From Sporothrix humicola (lineage: Eukaryota; Ascomycota; Sordariomycetes; Ophiostomatales; Ophiostomataceae): a stretch of 64,000 nt of DNA. Below the pieces are notes generated by a model, which saw nothing but the letters and a program-made list of their open reading frames with translations, had not been told where the DNA came from and did not search any database. The translations under genes were made by a program, and so were the position numbers. Position 1 is the stretch's first letter. Each line of letters starts with the position of its first letter. This document shows positions 44,532 through 58,019 of this stretch, one piece after another. The stretch spans positions 62,001 through 126,000 of the forward strand of contig WNYE01000034.1 in the NCBI GenBank assembly GCA_021396245.1. Reading direction: 5' to 3'.

Positions 44532-45732
44532 ATCAGTTTGGACGGCTCTTAATTTATTTTATCTCCAACAGCAGACAATCACCCGGAAAAAAAGATGATG
44601 AAGAAAAATAAAAAGAAGCGAGTCTTCTATCTTCTTTTCTCGGTCCCGAAGGAGGAAAGAAAGGAAAACAAAAGGGCGGTCCCGCTGTGCGTCGAACGGC
44701 TGTACGGTTGTGAGGGAAATTGATATCAAATATATGAGAGATGGAAACTGAAATCAACAGTGAACTCAAGATAGACAAAGATAAACACAAATGAGGACTA
44801 GACGATGAAGCTCGGTTACGGCATCAAGATAGCATCGTTGCTTCGATATTGTCAATTTGTTGACGAATTGAGAATGTACCTTTGTAACTCCATCGCGCCT
44901 TCCTCTTTTCATTCTGTCTGCTCCTGCCCCTCTTTCCCAAACTCCAACACCAGCAGCGACCCTTGTCTGCCAAGAGATTGAAAAAACGTGCCACGAGGGA
45001 CCCACTCTTGCGCGCCGGCCGCCGCCTCCTTCCCTCTTCCATTTTAAACTTCTGAGCGAAATAAAGAAGTAATGAAATAAAGGAAGGAAGGACCAACTAA
45101 TAGAGGAAAGAGGAAAGAGCGAGCGACGCCAGCCATTTCTGCACGCTAACCGGCCAAAACGGCAAGCACGAGACAGGGAGGACGTTACTTTGTGCGAAAG
45201 ACAGAAAGGAGAAAGAACATGACGCCTCGTTTGTGAGAATACGCCGTATTGGCATACTTCGGTAAACGAGCGCATGACGACGACTGACACCGTTATTCTT
45301 CAGAAATGGCATAGCGCTGGCACTGTCGTCTGCTGAGGAGAGGACTGTTTAGGGCTGTCCAGACCGTTTACTGATTGATTTTTCTTGATAATAGTGTCGG
45401 GGACAAGCTGAGATGAAATGCTTGTCTTTACTGTGTCGTGAGAGGCGGATCTTATCAAGCCACATTTTCCAAGCAAGGGTTTTACCACAGTAGTAAGTCC
45501 CTTCCCCTCCTCCCAAGACCCTTTCCCAAGACGCGATGCACCCTCCTTTGCAGAAAAAAGGATTGCAGCATTCGCTTGTCGTTCCGTCTTTCCCAGGACC
45601 AGCCCTTGGATTTTTTCCAATATTTGAATCTTTCAGGACAACAAAGCCACCACGAAAACCAAAAGCCCATTTCTCATTTGTCGAGGGGGTACGTAAGCTA
45701 AAAAGTGGAGAGGCTCTGTTGGATGTGAGTTG

Positions 45733-45790
45733 CGTTGAGGTCGCTTTGAGCTGCTTAAAGTTGCTTCAAGTTGCTTTAAAGTTGCTTTGG
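45733..45790 (+). repeat. Imperfect GTTGCTT(C/T)AA tandem repeat
   Basis: Four to five diverged copies of an approximately 12-bp unit (AAGTTGCTTCAAGTTGCTTTAAAGTTG pattern, read in pieces) in gene-free DNA. No function is visible. Confidence 0.5.
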
Positions 45791-46980
45791 CGATTCTTGT
45801 TGCATTGCCTTTTTTGTGGGATAAACTCTATGCGGAAGACATCCCGTTACTCTTCGTATGTTCCTAACTCCTGTCGTCTGCAAAGAAAGCCGGGTTTCCC
45901 GTCCTTTCACACGCCCCCCTTGCCCACAGCTGCCATTTTGTCCCACATTCTCTTACTGAAGTAAGATGGTCCAACCTGTCACACGCCCCTCAATTCTGGC
46001 AATAAGGTAATGCACCATCACCGTAAAAGAAACCTTCCCTCCATTACGGTTCCCGAGCCATGCCCAACACCGCTTAAGCTTATTTCAGAGGGAGGGCTCA
46101 CGAAAAAAAGAGGCGTAAAAAACGGACGATAAAAAGTCTTGGCGTTTTCTTGGGATGAGGGTTGTCTTTTGTGCTTTGTGCTTTTGTATTCTTGTGGTTC
46201 GTGACCTCTTGCGGGCAAAAAGATTACAGTTGGATGAGCAGTCAAACGAAAAAAAAGGCATTAGAGAGTATGCATTCCGTACGAGCTGTCAATCATGACA
46301 GACAAAGACAATGAAAGAAGCGAGCAAAAAAAGAAAAAAACCATATCCAATGACCAAGACGGCGTTGTTGCAAAATATGACCTGTTTTGGCAATGGCCTT
46401 TTTTCCTTTCATGCAGCCACGATGCACTTGCAAAAACTTTCCAGCCCTGGGATGTTATCGGGAATACGGTATTTGACAGGACGGTACTCCGACGCCATAC
46501 TTCTTTTTTTTTCTTTTCTTACGGAGCATGAGACGTGCAGACGGAGTTTTAAGCCTTATTTTATTCGTATTTTGCTTCCTTACCCGTACGAGCATCCGTA
46601 ATCCGTGCATCATTTTTGTGTGAAAGGATTTGCAGATGGGCACTTGATGTACTGTTTGTAAACAGAGGCGACAAAAGAAGAAGGAGGCAAAGAGTAGCCC
46701 TGTAAGACACGCGGTAGAAACGGAGAATAGGAGAAATGGCGAATGTGCAATTGTGGACAAGAAGACGGTGAGATTTACTGTGGTCGAGAATTTAGACCAA
46801 AAGACAAAAGATTCCAAAAGTCGTCAGAATGAGCAAATACAGGAATATGGAGCAGCACCGTCAAGGTTCTGCAGGCTCTGCAGAGTAAATACGAGTACGA
46901 CGTACGACAGTGAGCAAGTAAGAAAAAAGAATCAAGAATAAAAAAATGCATCTGACAGATGATACGATGGAACCTTATTT

Positions 46981-47098
46981 TTCTTGGGTCGCTTGGGGTT
47001 ATCTTGGAGATTCTTGGAGACTTCTTGGTCTTGTTGGATGTCTTGGACGTCTTGGATATCTTAATAGTCTTGGTACTCTTGGTTCTCTTGGTATTGTG
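46981..47098 (+). repeat. Imperfect 9-bp tandem repeat (TCTTGGNNN)
   Basis: About twelve diverged copies of TCTTGG at 9-bp or near-9-bp spacing. Because the period is a multiple of three, both strands stay open and read Leu-Gly or Lys-Thr/Ser repeats, which makes chance reading frames here. I do not call a gene. Confidence 0.6.
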
Positions 47099-50000
47099 GT
47101 CCCAAGCTCGGTTGATGATTGCCCAGCCCATCGGCGTTTCTGGGCAAAGACGGAGAAGGAGGAGGGAAAGGAAATATTGAAGAGCAAAAGCAAAAAGCAC
47201 AAAAGAGAGCCCCATTGGCGTGGCATGCATTGGCATATTGGCATTGGCTTGGTCTTGTCTTGGCCGAGCAGGTCTGGGCAATCAGTTTAGCGCTGAAAAG
47301 GCGGAGAAAAGCTCAATGAAGAAAGATGAGAAAGTTTGAGTGACAAGAATGACACTGACAAGAGTGGCAGAGTGACAGATGCCGTCAGAACATGTCAGAT
47401 ATGAATCTCACAGCGAAACTGGGAAAGGAGCTCACGGGAGGTGAAGAAAGAGCAGGATTGCTTGTACGGAGAGCAGGAAACGGAAACAAACTGCGAGGAC
47501 TTTCTGATGCATTACAACGTCGAGTTAGAGTATGAACTCCGTACGACGACATGGTGCTGTGTACGACATACGACCACGGTGCATGGCGAGAGCACATCTC
47601 AATCTCGGACAAGCCCTGTAGCCAATACGCCGTATGATGAAAAGCCCAGGGACCCGGCCAAGAAGTCTGAGAGTGAGGCTGTCAGGGTATCTGAGGTCAG
47701 ATCTGACTGACAGGGACATAAGCTTTTTTCTTTTTCACCCGTCGCACCTTGTCCGCAATTTTGTCTCGTGCAAGAGAAAATAAGGTTGTTCTTTGTGCGA
47801 TCGACCCTGTCAGCAATGCCCAGAGAGCAGGGACAGGGCGCCGGCGCACCGTTCTTCCCCTTTTGTAGACCGTTTTAGTTTCCAGTCTTTTTCGATTTTC
47901 GTCTTATTGAATACGGAGTTTGGAGTGATACGGAGCTGGAATTAAATTTTAGTGGCCGTCTCTCGTCTTGATGGTCTTGACACTATCTGGCCGCCGTCTC
48001 GCATTTATTTCCTGTTCGGTATTCAAGTCGAGTTAAGCTTTGGGACAGATGAGCTAAAACTAAAGAATATGCTCAATTGAAACCAAACATGAAAGAGAAA
48101 AAGACAGAAAAGGAACAGACAAAAATGAGCATAAAAAGCAGACTTGAAAGAACAATTACTCGCTTGTTGAAAAATGATAACAAGCGTTCCGCTCTTTGAA
48201 TAAAGAGTCCCAAACGGGAAGACGCCAATTCCACAGACGGATAGCTTCATTGAACTTAATTTTCACAGATTCAGAATTAAACTCTCGCTGGCTGTTTTTT
48301 CTTTTGTCTTTTGTCTTTTTTCCTTTTTCTTCTTCTTGGGTCCTCCCCACTCTTTTTTGCTTTTAAACTTTGGGTCCACCCCTCCCTACCTCCACGAGCT
48401 GACGCGGCCTCCCTCCTCGTTTTAGTGGAGAAACTTTGCTTTTGAGTTGCTTTTTCCCTCAGAACGAGAGCAGAGAGGAGCGATCAGAGTGCTTCAAAGT
48501 TCCTCAGAGTGCCGGGCCAAGAGCGATGCCAAGCCTGTGGTGGATGAGTCTATTTTGTTAGCCTCGGACGGAGGACGCTTATTGTTGATGACAGAAGACA
48601 GTCATCAAGTGAAAAGCGTGGGAAATGAAAGCAAGAAAGCTGCAGAGCATATTCACCAAGCACTTCCAAGCCTTTTGATATTCCAGCAGGATGGAGGAAG
48701 GATGCAGGATGGATACGATGGGAACGGTGCAAAAGAAGCAGGAGATAAATTGAAGTTAAGAAATAAATCATGAAAATACTGCTAACACTTGATTAAATCA
48801 ATAAAGCAGCACATGGAGCACATGAGCAGCCACAATCACAGCACAAGACTTGAAGCTAAAAGGGCAATGAGGAATACACCTGGATGATCGGCACCATCGG
48901 ATCAGCCCTCACACGACGGGCCTCTTTTTACCTTGCATTTGCATCTGCATACTTTTCACCTCTTGCTTTTTTGAGCATTTGAGTTTTTCACTTTATTATT
49001 TTGTGCAACGTCTTGGCTGCTTGCCGTTCCGATTTCAAGTCTTCGCTTCGAATAGCCCCTCACAGGACAAGATTTTCACAGTGAAAAAGAACGCATCCTG
49101 GCATCTTGTGAAAAGATCATCGTGAATGTCTTCACCGTTTTTCGTTTTCTTTGCATCTCCTCTCCCATTCTCGGTGATCGACACACCCTCCACCGGCACT
49201 CGGCTGCCCGTGGCCCACAAAAGATGCAAGCTGTTCAAATCCACAAAATTCATGGAGGACATTGATAAAAGGCTCACTGTAATTACTCTGTAAATCTGCA
49301 AGAAAACGACCGAGACGAGACGACGTCGCAATCAGGAGAGGGGGCGAAGAAAAAAAAAAAAAAGGTACGGAGTCCTCGCGAGAAGAAAAAGCTTGTCTTG
49401 CATGGCCCCTCTTTGAGAACCAATCTTTTTGATTCCCCGTTGACAAAGTGCTCGCGTACATTTGCCATTTGCCATTTACCTTTTTTGCCTTTATTCGCCT
49501 ACCGGAAGCAAGTGCTTCGCTTCGAGGAACCAAACTTGGAGCAATCCACGAGCTCGGCCCGGGCGGTTCTTATTATTACAGAGTATAAGTATGGTTGATG
49601 GGGATGTTTCCTTTGCATCCAGGCCGTGTCCGTCCGTGACATGTTCCGTGCCTTGTCAATGTTGATGCCACGCATGCGTTATGTCCTCACAATTCTGGAT
49701 ATCGTCCTTCGTCCCAATATCTACTGTCTACGCAAGGACATTGAGGTTGTATCAAAACAGGCAATTGGACTGTCACACGATACCCGTAACCAGGCAAAAG
49801 GTTGCTAAGAGATACAGGCATCGATTGGCCATTGGAAGCTCTGCACCAAACAATCAGAGGTCTGTGGCAAATCTGTGCCGATTCATCCATGATATTCGTG
49901 TTCTTTTGGAACTACCACAATATTGACTCCTTTTTCGTGTTATTTGTTATTCCCCTTCTTCCATTTTGAGTTTCGATGCGCACACCCTCCGTGCCGTGCG

Positions 50001-53000
50001 TTCCCCGGAACAAAAGTGCCATTGCTGTGGCCATGGGAAGGGGTTTCGTGTGCCGTTTAGACGAGTCGTAAAGTTTGTACACAGCAGTCTGTATTCTAAT
50101 CTTTGCACGCAATATAAGTATATCGGCGCAGGATTGCGTCTACCTGCCCGTGGATAAGATACCTTTCCCAAGCCGATATTGGCCCATATCGGAGTCCAAG
50201 ACAAGCATTTTGCACAGCCCAGTTGCAATTTACTGGATTGCTCCTCATCTAGACCTCCTCACTCCCTTTTTCCAGTTCACTTGCCCATTGTGGAAGCTCC
50301 AAGTCGGGCGACACGGGCAACCCAAATCTTAACAAATCAAACAATCTGCTCAATAAACGGGCCGTCCATTTGGAGAACGTTTTTCTCCAAGATGACGTAT
50401 TTTGCAATTTACATACGGCGAACATGAAAAAAGCACCCGGGAAACGGATAACGGAAAACGGAAGCACAGGATGCATGCCTCCGGGTTTTGGGATGGGCAT
50501 AATATTTTGATAAAACTGTGATATAATGTCTGCACAATAACTGAAGCACCGGCCGGAGCGGCAATAGGGCACATCCGAGAGGCAAATAGTTGATAACAGT
50601 GTTCTGCAGCGCCCTCCAGTGTATATCCGCAACCATTGTGGTTCGGAATTAACGAGTCAACCCCTGTGGAGCCATGGGTGTACGAGTACGGAGTACGGAG
50701 GACTCGTCGACATCTCCATCAAATAGGCTTGGCTTGGCCCTGAGTGATTGAGTGATGGCGAAAAGACGTATCGATGCACGGATGATGGCGGGAGGCAGGG
50801 AGGGTAGGATGGTTGGAAGGCTGTTTCGGCCCTTTCCAAGCCTTTGCAGACGCGAGTTGAAGATACATTCGATGGCTCCGGCCTCTTTCTTTTGAGTTTA
50901 TTTTTTCTCCTTATTTTTCTTTCTTCCTCGTTCGCTTCGCTTTGTCAAAGCAGATAGCGTGCTTGGTGCTTGGTGTTGGTGCCGATTGTGGATGCAGGCC
51001 ACGCGGTATGCTGGAGACGAAAAAGAGCACTATTGCGTATTCGATGGAGAAGATGGAGAGGGACAAGACAGGGGAGACAAAAGACAAAAGAGACTGGGAC
51101 AGCCGGCGAGCAAGATACATGCTACTGTGCATATCTCACTCAGCGGTGCCCGAGTGCTTTGTTGACAGGCTCGTTATGAGAACAAAAATGAGGACCAAAA
51201 AAAGATATCGCCGACAACTACTGCGTAGACCGAACCAGGGCGGCACTGAAAGAGGATCTCCGAGATTCCAATAGCTTGTGGATGAAAAGCTTGGCCAAGA
51301 GAAATAGGACCCAGTCGCCATGTGTCTTGAGGCCGTTTTTGCGTTTGCATCCTTCGACAAGTTATTTCTTTCCACCGCTTCTTATCTCCTTTTCTCGGCA
51401 CTGAGCAGATGAGGGAATGCCATGGATGAATCTCGTAAATGCAAAGTGAAGTGAAGGGAATGTTCAAGTTGTTGGCGAGGCAAGAACGGTTTGACTCTAT
51501 CACGCAGTGGACATTGAATATCGCCAATTTTCCTTTCCGTTTTCTTTCCTTCTAATTGCAAAGCACACAACTGGCTGTCGCTATCTCTTGGCAGCTTGGC
51601 AGAGAGAAGGTTTCCCAAGCGAAGTGTACTATTTATTGTAAGGAAGGAGTGGTCAGTAGGGGCATGTGCTCATGTGTACGGTCCATGTGCCCTTGTGGTT
51701 CTTGTGATTCTTCTGTTGGGTATCTGGGCCTCTGGGCCTGGGCGTCTGACAGGACCACAGAACGGAGGCGTCGTCGTATGTTGATGATGCCCCTTTCTTT
51801 GTCAATACTTTGTAAAATACAGAAACCCCGTCAATCCTTCCGGAGCAAAACGTGGCCTCGGTGTGGAGGCCCGGGCATGGGCCATCAAGAGCCAAGAGCC
51901 AAGAAAGAAGCGTCAAGGAGTCGAGGAGTCTATGAGTCTAGGAGTCGAGAAGTCTGAAGCCCAGACCACAGTTGGACCCAGAAAGACGCGCAAGCCGAAT
52001 CCAAAAGGGATCCAAGGGGATCCAACGGCGCATCTACGCAAATCTAAAAGGTAAAAGCTAAATCCTATTCTGTGGTCTCAGCGTCTGTGTCGATGGAAAC
52101 AAAAAGGGGTAGACAGACGACGAGACGACAGCGAGACGCCAAATGTCGTGGTGACCCTCTCAAGATGCGATGACGCGTGGAGTGAAGAAGGAGAAGACGA
52201 AAAGAGGACGTGGTGATGGAGAGGTATGCGCACACTTTTTTGTTTTGTCAGAATTGGTCGGTCTTTGTCAGCTGGCCCTTGTTGATTTTGAACGAGTTTC
52301 GCAGCGTTTTGCAGCGTTTCGCTGTCCTCTTCTGCTGTCCTCGTCTGCTGTCCATGTCTGATCGACCTCGTCTTGGCTTTCTGGTGGTTCTGGGACGCCC
52401 TGGGGCTCTCTATTCCCCTGGGATGCCCTGGACTCCCTGTTTGCCCTGAAGCCCTCCACTTCAAAGCTTAACCGCCAACGTGGATAGAGTTAAAATTGGT
52501 GATGACGAGGCCCTTGCCGAGGGCGTAAAGTTTACTGCGTATTACTGCGTAGTCAGTAAAAGGGGACACGGAGACTACCAGGACTCCGTACGCACACAGC
52601 GATGTAGAGGCTGAATACTCGTTGTATCGAGCTGTATCGACCTCTGTCGACACGTGTAGTGATGGAGACGGTGGACAAAAATAGGACCACAGCGACGGCG
52701 ACGACATACGATGGGCGCTGAATGTGACGAAAGAAGACGACGAGGAGCCTGTACGAGTGAACGAGTGAAAACACACCCTCCCAGCCACTCGCTGTATCTT
52801 GCCGACACCAGCTGGCGAGAGGCCGCGTCAGTGGAAAGAGTCACAAAATTAGAGGGACAGCCCCTCCGCGTCCCAGGGCGACGCTGTCGACACATGCTCG
52901 CCAACCGATCCGTTTGTAGAAGGGTGGAGTGTGGGCTGTGGGCATGGACGTGCTGTAGGCGTCGTCATCTGTCTCTCTTTACGAGGGCGTCTAGTGGAAT

Positions 53001-56000
53001 GGCTGTGATGGGGACCATGTCGGTGGCTATCGACTGTCGATGGTGTTTGATAGTTTATGGTTGGCGATTGTTCGTCGCCAGTCGTTCTTTCTTGAGCGTC
53101 TCCTGAGGTCTCCGTGGACTTCTCCTCTCATCATGCTGTTGACGCCCAAAGAACAATGGACGACGACTGATGATCATTGACGAGCGCTGTACTTGTGTCG
53201 TGGACAGCACAAGTAAACGCCCTTGCCGTCCGGATATGCCATGCCGTTGCGTACTTCCCCCTCAAAGAGAGTACTCTGCAGCCGATCGCTGTAGCCCTCT
53301 TGTCGTCGACGTTCGTATTGACTGACGCGGCCTGCCCTTTTGTCCTTTATTCTGTTTCTATTGTCTCCTCCCTGTTATCCTCTTTCCCCTTTACCCTTTC
53401 CCATTTTGTCCATTGCCTACGACACGTCCCCGTATTCGCTGGTTTTAGAATAAACTTTGATGTGAACATGAATGAATTACGAGGCAAAGTGGGAAATCGT
53501 TGATCTATGAGAAGCAAAGGAAGAGATGGAATGAGAGACTGAGGCTGTGCATGGAGGAGTCGTCGTTGTTCGTGTGGACTTGGTCAGTCTATGAAGTAGA
53601 CAGTCGCTGTCAATATGCATTAATATCAGCACACGTTGCTCCTTCCATCGTACTGTGTATTTGATTGATGGTTCATTCCACCTAGAGTTTGATGTCGTCA
53701 TTTTTGTCTATTTTCAGTTCTATTCGGCGCCGTGTGTGCCGGTTTTTGATGGATCTATGGGGTTTGTCGTCTAATATACAGTAATCTGAGATGGGAGTGG
53801 ATGTAAATGGGTGTAGATGGAGACATGAATGCAGACAGACGGAAGAGGCTCTATTTTGCCTTCTGTGCCTCCCTTCCGCGCGTCTTCCGTCTCCCGTGCC
53901 TCAGATCGCTCTCCCGTTGATGCTTGAATTTAATATAATATACAGAGAAATAAAAAAGAGAATACATATGCACGAAAAAACACAGTGTTCAAACGGAGAC
54001 GAGAGAAACCCCCAACCAGGAAAGCGGAGATTGGGCCGATAGAATGAGGGGAAAGAAGAGAGAGAGAATGCAAACTGTCGGTCGATGCTGTACTGTGCGG
54101 AATGTCATGTAGTATGGTTGATGTTCAAGGTCCTTCCCGGGAACGGCGCGGCGCCGACACGGAGTAGGAGCACGTGTAGATGCCGAGATTGTAGCCGTTG
54201 GCCGTTGAGAAGTGTCAGGTGGACGATGGATGGAGGACAGCCAACATGTTTTTATCTTGTACGTCTCGCAATGTTGATGTTGCATGCGTCTTTGCCCTGC
54301 AGACACCCATCTAACGTCCGCAGCAGAGAGCTGAGAAGTGACGAGGAAGCAACTAAGAGAACACGGACTGACTCGCCGTGGTCTCCGTTCAGCCTAATGT
54401 GACGGCGCTCTTTGAGAGTAGAAACCGACCTGACGGTAGACGACAGTCCCAACGGGCGTAAAGGGTGTTGAAGGAGAATAAGGACGTCTCGATGAGACCG
54501 TTGGTGTTGTTTGGCATTGTTCAAGGATCGTCTTTGATGGTCGTCTGTCGTCTTTCGTCTGTCATCTGTCGTCTCGTCGCACAGGTCTCGCTTCGTGCAT
54601 GTGGCTACCCTTTTTGTCTTGTCTAGAATGCCTAGAGCGAGGGGTCTCCAATCTCGTTGGATGGACATAATTGACATATCCTCAGATCTGGGCGACCTTG
54701 ATCGTGTCTTTGTGTCCAAGTTGTTGTTGGCTTCACCTTCGTTCCGAATCCGTCTTCCTCGCTCCCTCGCTCGCGTGTCGTTGATTGCTCTCTGAGAAAC
54801 ACATCCAGTCCCAGGTTCCGGCCGTTTTGACTTTTATCTCCTTTCCCTTTCCCTTGTTCTTTCTTCCTCTTCCCATTACCCTGCATGTCGTGATACCGTC
54901 AGACAGTCACACAAATGTCGTGCATCGCTGGGACAGGCAAAATTTTGAGTGTGGCGTTTTTCGCTTCTTTTTTCTTTTACCATGCAGTGTCTTGTGTGAC
55001 ACTGTTTGTAAAAGGAAGGATAGAAAGAAGCAGGCGGCAGGTAGAAAAGAGGAACATGAAGAAATGTCTCCGCACGCAAACACCCTGCACAAGAGGGATA
55101 AAAGGGGGTTGCACAGAGGACACAAGGGACACAAGGGACAAAGGAGAGAAACGTCGCACAGCAGGATGGCGAGGATCAAGAGAGAAGTGCCGGGCTGGGG
55201 TGGAGGGGGACAAGTAGACGGATAGGGATAGGAATGTTGAGGACCGGGTGCTCATTGCCAACATACGGAAGGCTGCATCGTCATCACGGTAGGATGGAGA
55301 ACGTCGATATCGACAACACCAGCAATATCACGTCGTGACATGGAAGCCTCCCTAGGCCTTCTACCGTCTCTTGCCGTCTGCTGCTTGCCGCGATTGTCAT
55401 ATTGTCAATCGTTTCTCTCCCCTCTCCTCTCTTGTGGCCCTGTCCTCTGTGAAATAAGGCCGTAAGGTTCGGGACGGATTCGGACAGCTCTTTTTCTCCT
55501 TCTCTCTTCCGTCATTTCTGTAGACTTTCCCCCCCTTTTTTTTTCTTTCAGTCCTCAGCCGTTTCAGCTTGTCTGCCGCCTCTCGAACTCGTCGTACAGA
55601 GACACGGCAGGAAAAAGGGAAAAAAAGGACGGAGAAGAACACGGAGAAAGAAGATTGTGAAAGGAGAGATGAGTGAAGGAACAAGAAGAAAGGAGAAGGG
55701 GTAACGAGATACAGGACCCGTGATGGATATTGACTCTTGGCTTTGTTGGAGACCTGGATCTGTTTGACCTGTCAAAGCAGTCTCACTCTCTCTCGGTTTC
55801 TTCTTGTTTCTGTTTCTTCTTTATTTTCCTTGTTTCTGAATGTTGAAAAAGGCCCGTTGATATCCTTGTTCATGTCGGCGGTCGGCGGTATTCAGCGCCG
55901 AAGGAGTCGAAAAGAGGCGAGAAAACAGAAGCGAAAGGCGAGATTGAGCTGAGGGGAGATGAAATTGAGGACAAGAGCCGACTTGAATAGTGGACGGACG

Positions 56001-56258
56001 ACAAAGGACAAAGAAAATGACAGGTCGTGTGAAGCACGACACACGACACGAGACACAACGCGAGACATTGTAAACTGCAAACCGGACACAAGCACCAAGC
56101 ACGCACGTACTATCATACACTGCATTCTCTGTTCTCTGTGACAACTATGGCAGTGTCCGTCTCCTCATGTAAATGACTTGCAGCGGGCAGCGGAAAGCGG
56201 CTGGCGAGAGAGCATCCGAACTCGGGATCAGATGTTGGAGATGGGGCACCCTTCCCGC

Positions 56259-58019
56259 TTAACAGTCGCACCGACCGTGCCACCGGGGAAAGGCGACCGA
56301 GTCGCGGATGGTTGGGACGCCTGTCAGGTAGCAGAGGAACCGGTCGAAGCCGAGGCCAAAGCCGCCGTGGGGAGGGCAGCCCCAGCGGCGGAGGTCGACG
56401 TACCAGTCGAGGGTGGCCGGAGTTGTGTTCGGAGACGCGGCGTCGGCGGCGGCGGCGGCGCTTGCCTCGTTGCCCGCTCCCAGCGGCATCCCCCTTGACT
56501 GCATGGCGGCCACCAGCTCACCGAGCCGGTGCTCGCGCATGGAACCGCCGGCAATCTCGCAAAAGTCGGGAACCAGCAGATCGAAGCAGTCCACGGTGTC
56601 CTCTGGTGTGTTTTGCGCGCCCGCCGTCGGCAGCATGTAAAACGCCTTGATGTCGCGCGGGTAGTGCGTGACAAACACGGGCGTGCCCTCGTCGCCGCCC
56701 ACGACGCGCGCCAGGTACCGCTCGTGCTCGGTCATGAGGCCGATCTCCCACTTGGGCGGGTAGTCAAACGTGCCGGCGGGTGCCTCGCCTAAAATGCGCA
56801 GGGCTTCGGCATAGGTGATGCGCGGCCAGCGCGAGGACGACAGAATGCCGGACCATCTCTTTTCGAGATCGACCACTTCTTCTCCCGAGACATCCTTCCC
56901 GCCCTTTTGCTTCGAATTCTTCGCCTTGGACGCCGTGATCAGCTCGTTGTAGGCCCGGCTGCCCTTGTTGTCCTTGGCCACATGCCGCACCATGTCCTCG
57001 ACCAGATCCATGACGCTGTCCAGCCGGTCCACAAAGCTGACCTCCGCCTCGAGCATGTAAAACTCGCTCAAGTGCCGCGCCGTGTCGTTGTTCTCGGCGC
57101 GGAAGGTCGGCGACAGTGTCCAGACGTTGCCGACCGCCTGGGCGAGCGCTTCCAGGTGGAGCTGGCTCGAGACGGTCAGGTACTTTGGTGACCGGAAAAA
57201 GCCGCCTTCGCTGTCGCCCTCTGCCTTTGACGACGGACCCGCACTGACAGTAAAAACCTCGCCTGCCCCTTCACAGTCCGACGATGTGATCAGCGGCGTG
57301 TGCGTCTCCACAAACTCCCGCTCAGCAAAGAACCGGTTGAGCGACGCCACAACGTCCGACCGGAACCGCAGCACCGTCGTGTTGAACGGAATGCGCGGCC
57401 GCAGATGCGGCATGGTCCGCAGAAACTCGGCCGTCTGGTACTTTTTCTGGATCGGGAACGTGCCGGCGTCCGAGGGCCCGACCACCGACACGGCAGAGAC
57501 GTACAGCTCGTGGCTCTGGCCGGAGCCGGGCGACGGTGTCCAGGCGCCCTCCAGACGGACGGCCGAGCCGTTGGTCGGAAGGGCCTCTCCAGACAGACCC
57601 GACACCAAAGAAGCGGGAACGACGGCCTGCAGGGCTGCAAGCGAGGACCCGTCGCCGAGCGTGACAAAGGTAAAGTTCTTCATGGTGCGCACCGACCGGA
57701 CAAAGCCGTGGACGACGACGCCCGGGACGGCTTCGGCAGGGGCCCATTCCAGAATGCCTGCTATTGATGTTGGGTGGGAGGTCGGGGTCGAGGTGGATTG
57801 CGACCGTAGGCTATGCTGCTGCGAGAACGGACATGAGAACTGGGCATGGCGGCGCCGCGATTTGCCGGTTTGTGGCCGAATCCGAGAAGAGGTGGTGGGG
57901 GTGGAGATTGTCGTGTGAATCGCAATTGTCCGCGCGGAGGTGGCTGTGGAGAACGAGGCCGTGGTTGGACATGCCCGCAGAGGAGCTGTCCGCAGTGCAG
58001 GAGATATACGGGGCCGCAT
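56259..58019 (-). CDS. SLM5: Asparaginyl-tRNA synthetase, mitochondrial (Slm5/NARS2 type)
   Basis: Class IIb aminoacyl-tRNA synthetase charging mitochondrial tRNA-Asn. Single exon, 586 aa from the ATG at 58019. The open frame continues upstream only with non-ATG codons. The N-terminus (MRPRISPALRTAPLRACPTT) is Arg/Ser/Thr/Ala-rich without acidic residues for about 60 residues, a typical mitochondrial presequence. An OB-fold anticodon-binding domain follows at about 88-200 (GVVVHGFVRSVRTMKNFTFV). The catalytic domain has the AsnRS signature TSSDCEGAGEVF, class II motif 2 at about 306-327 (FRAENNDTARHLSEFYMLEAE) and motif 3 near the end (GFGLGFDRFLCYLTG). CEGAGE favours Asn over Asp specificity. 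An insert near 350-375 (KAKNSKQKGGKDVSGEE) is lineage-specific. The C-terminus is FPRWHGRCDC. No neighbour lies within 27 kb on the left or 5.9 kb on the right. Confidence 0.93.
   Translation of the reverse strand: MRPRISPALRTAPLRACPTTASFSTATSARTIAIHTTISTPTTSSRIRPQTGKSRRRHAQFSCPFSQQHSLRSQSTSTPTSHPTSIAGILEWAPAEAVPGVVVHGFVRSVRTMKNFTFVTLGDGSSLAALQAVVPASLVSGLSGEALPTNGSAVRLEGAWTPSPGSGQSHELYVSAVSVVGPSDAGTFPIQKKYQTAEFLRTMPHLRPRIPFNTTVLRFRSDVVASLNRFFAEREFVETHTPLITSSDCEGAGEVFTVSAGPSSKAEGDSEGGFFRSPKYLTVSSQLHLEALAQAVGNVWTLSPTFRAENNDTARHLSEFYMLEAEVSFVDRLDSVMDLVEDMVRHVAKDNKGSRAYNELITASKAKNSKQKGGKDVSGEEVVDLEKRWSGILSSSRWPRITYAEALRILGEAPAGTFDYPPKWEIGLMTEHERYLARVVGGDEGTPVFVTHYPRDIKAFYMLPTAGAQNTPEDTVDCFDLLVPDFCEIAGGSMREHRLGELVAAMQSRGMPLGAGNEASAAAAADAASPNTTPATLDWYVDLRRWGCPPHGGFGLGFDRFLCYLTGVPTIRDSVAFPRWHGRCDC

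Larger units (their letters stand above)
43211..56258. other. Gene-free DNA left of the AsnRS gene
   Basis: About 13 kb with no supportable gene. It holds a degenerate tRNA-like segment (about 44456-44531), a GTTGCTT-type imperfect repeat (45733-45790), a TCTTGG 9-bp repeat (46981-47098), a GGAGTC repeat (51905-51950), and TACGGAGT words at 47536, 47922, 49366, 50687 and 52583. Purine and pyrimidine tracts alternate as in the rest of the desert. Open frames reach about 170 codons but show no family features. Confidence 0.45.
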
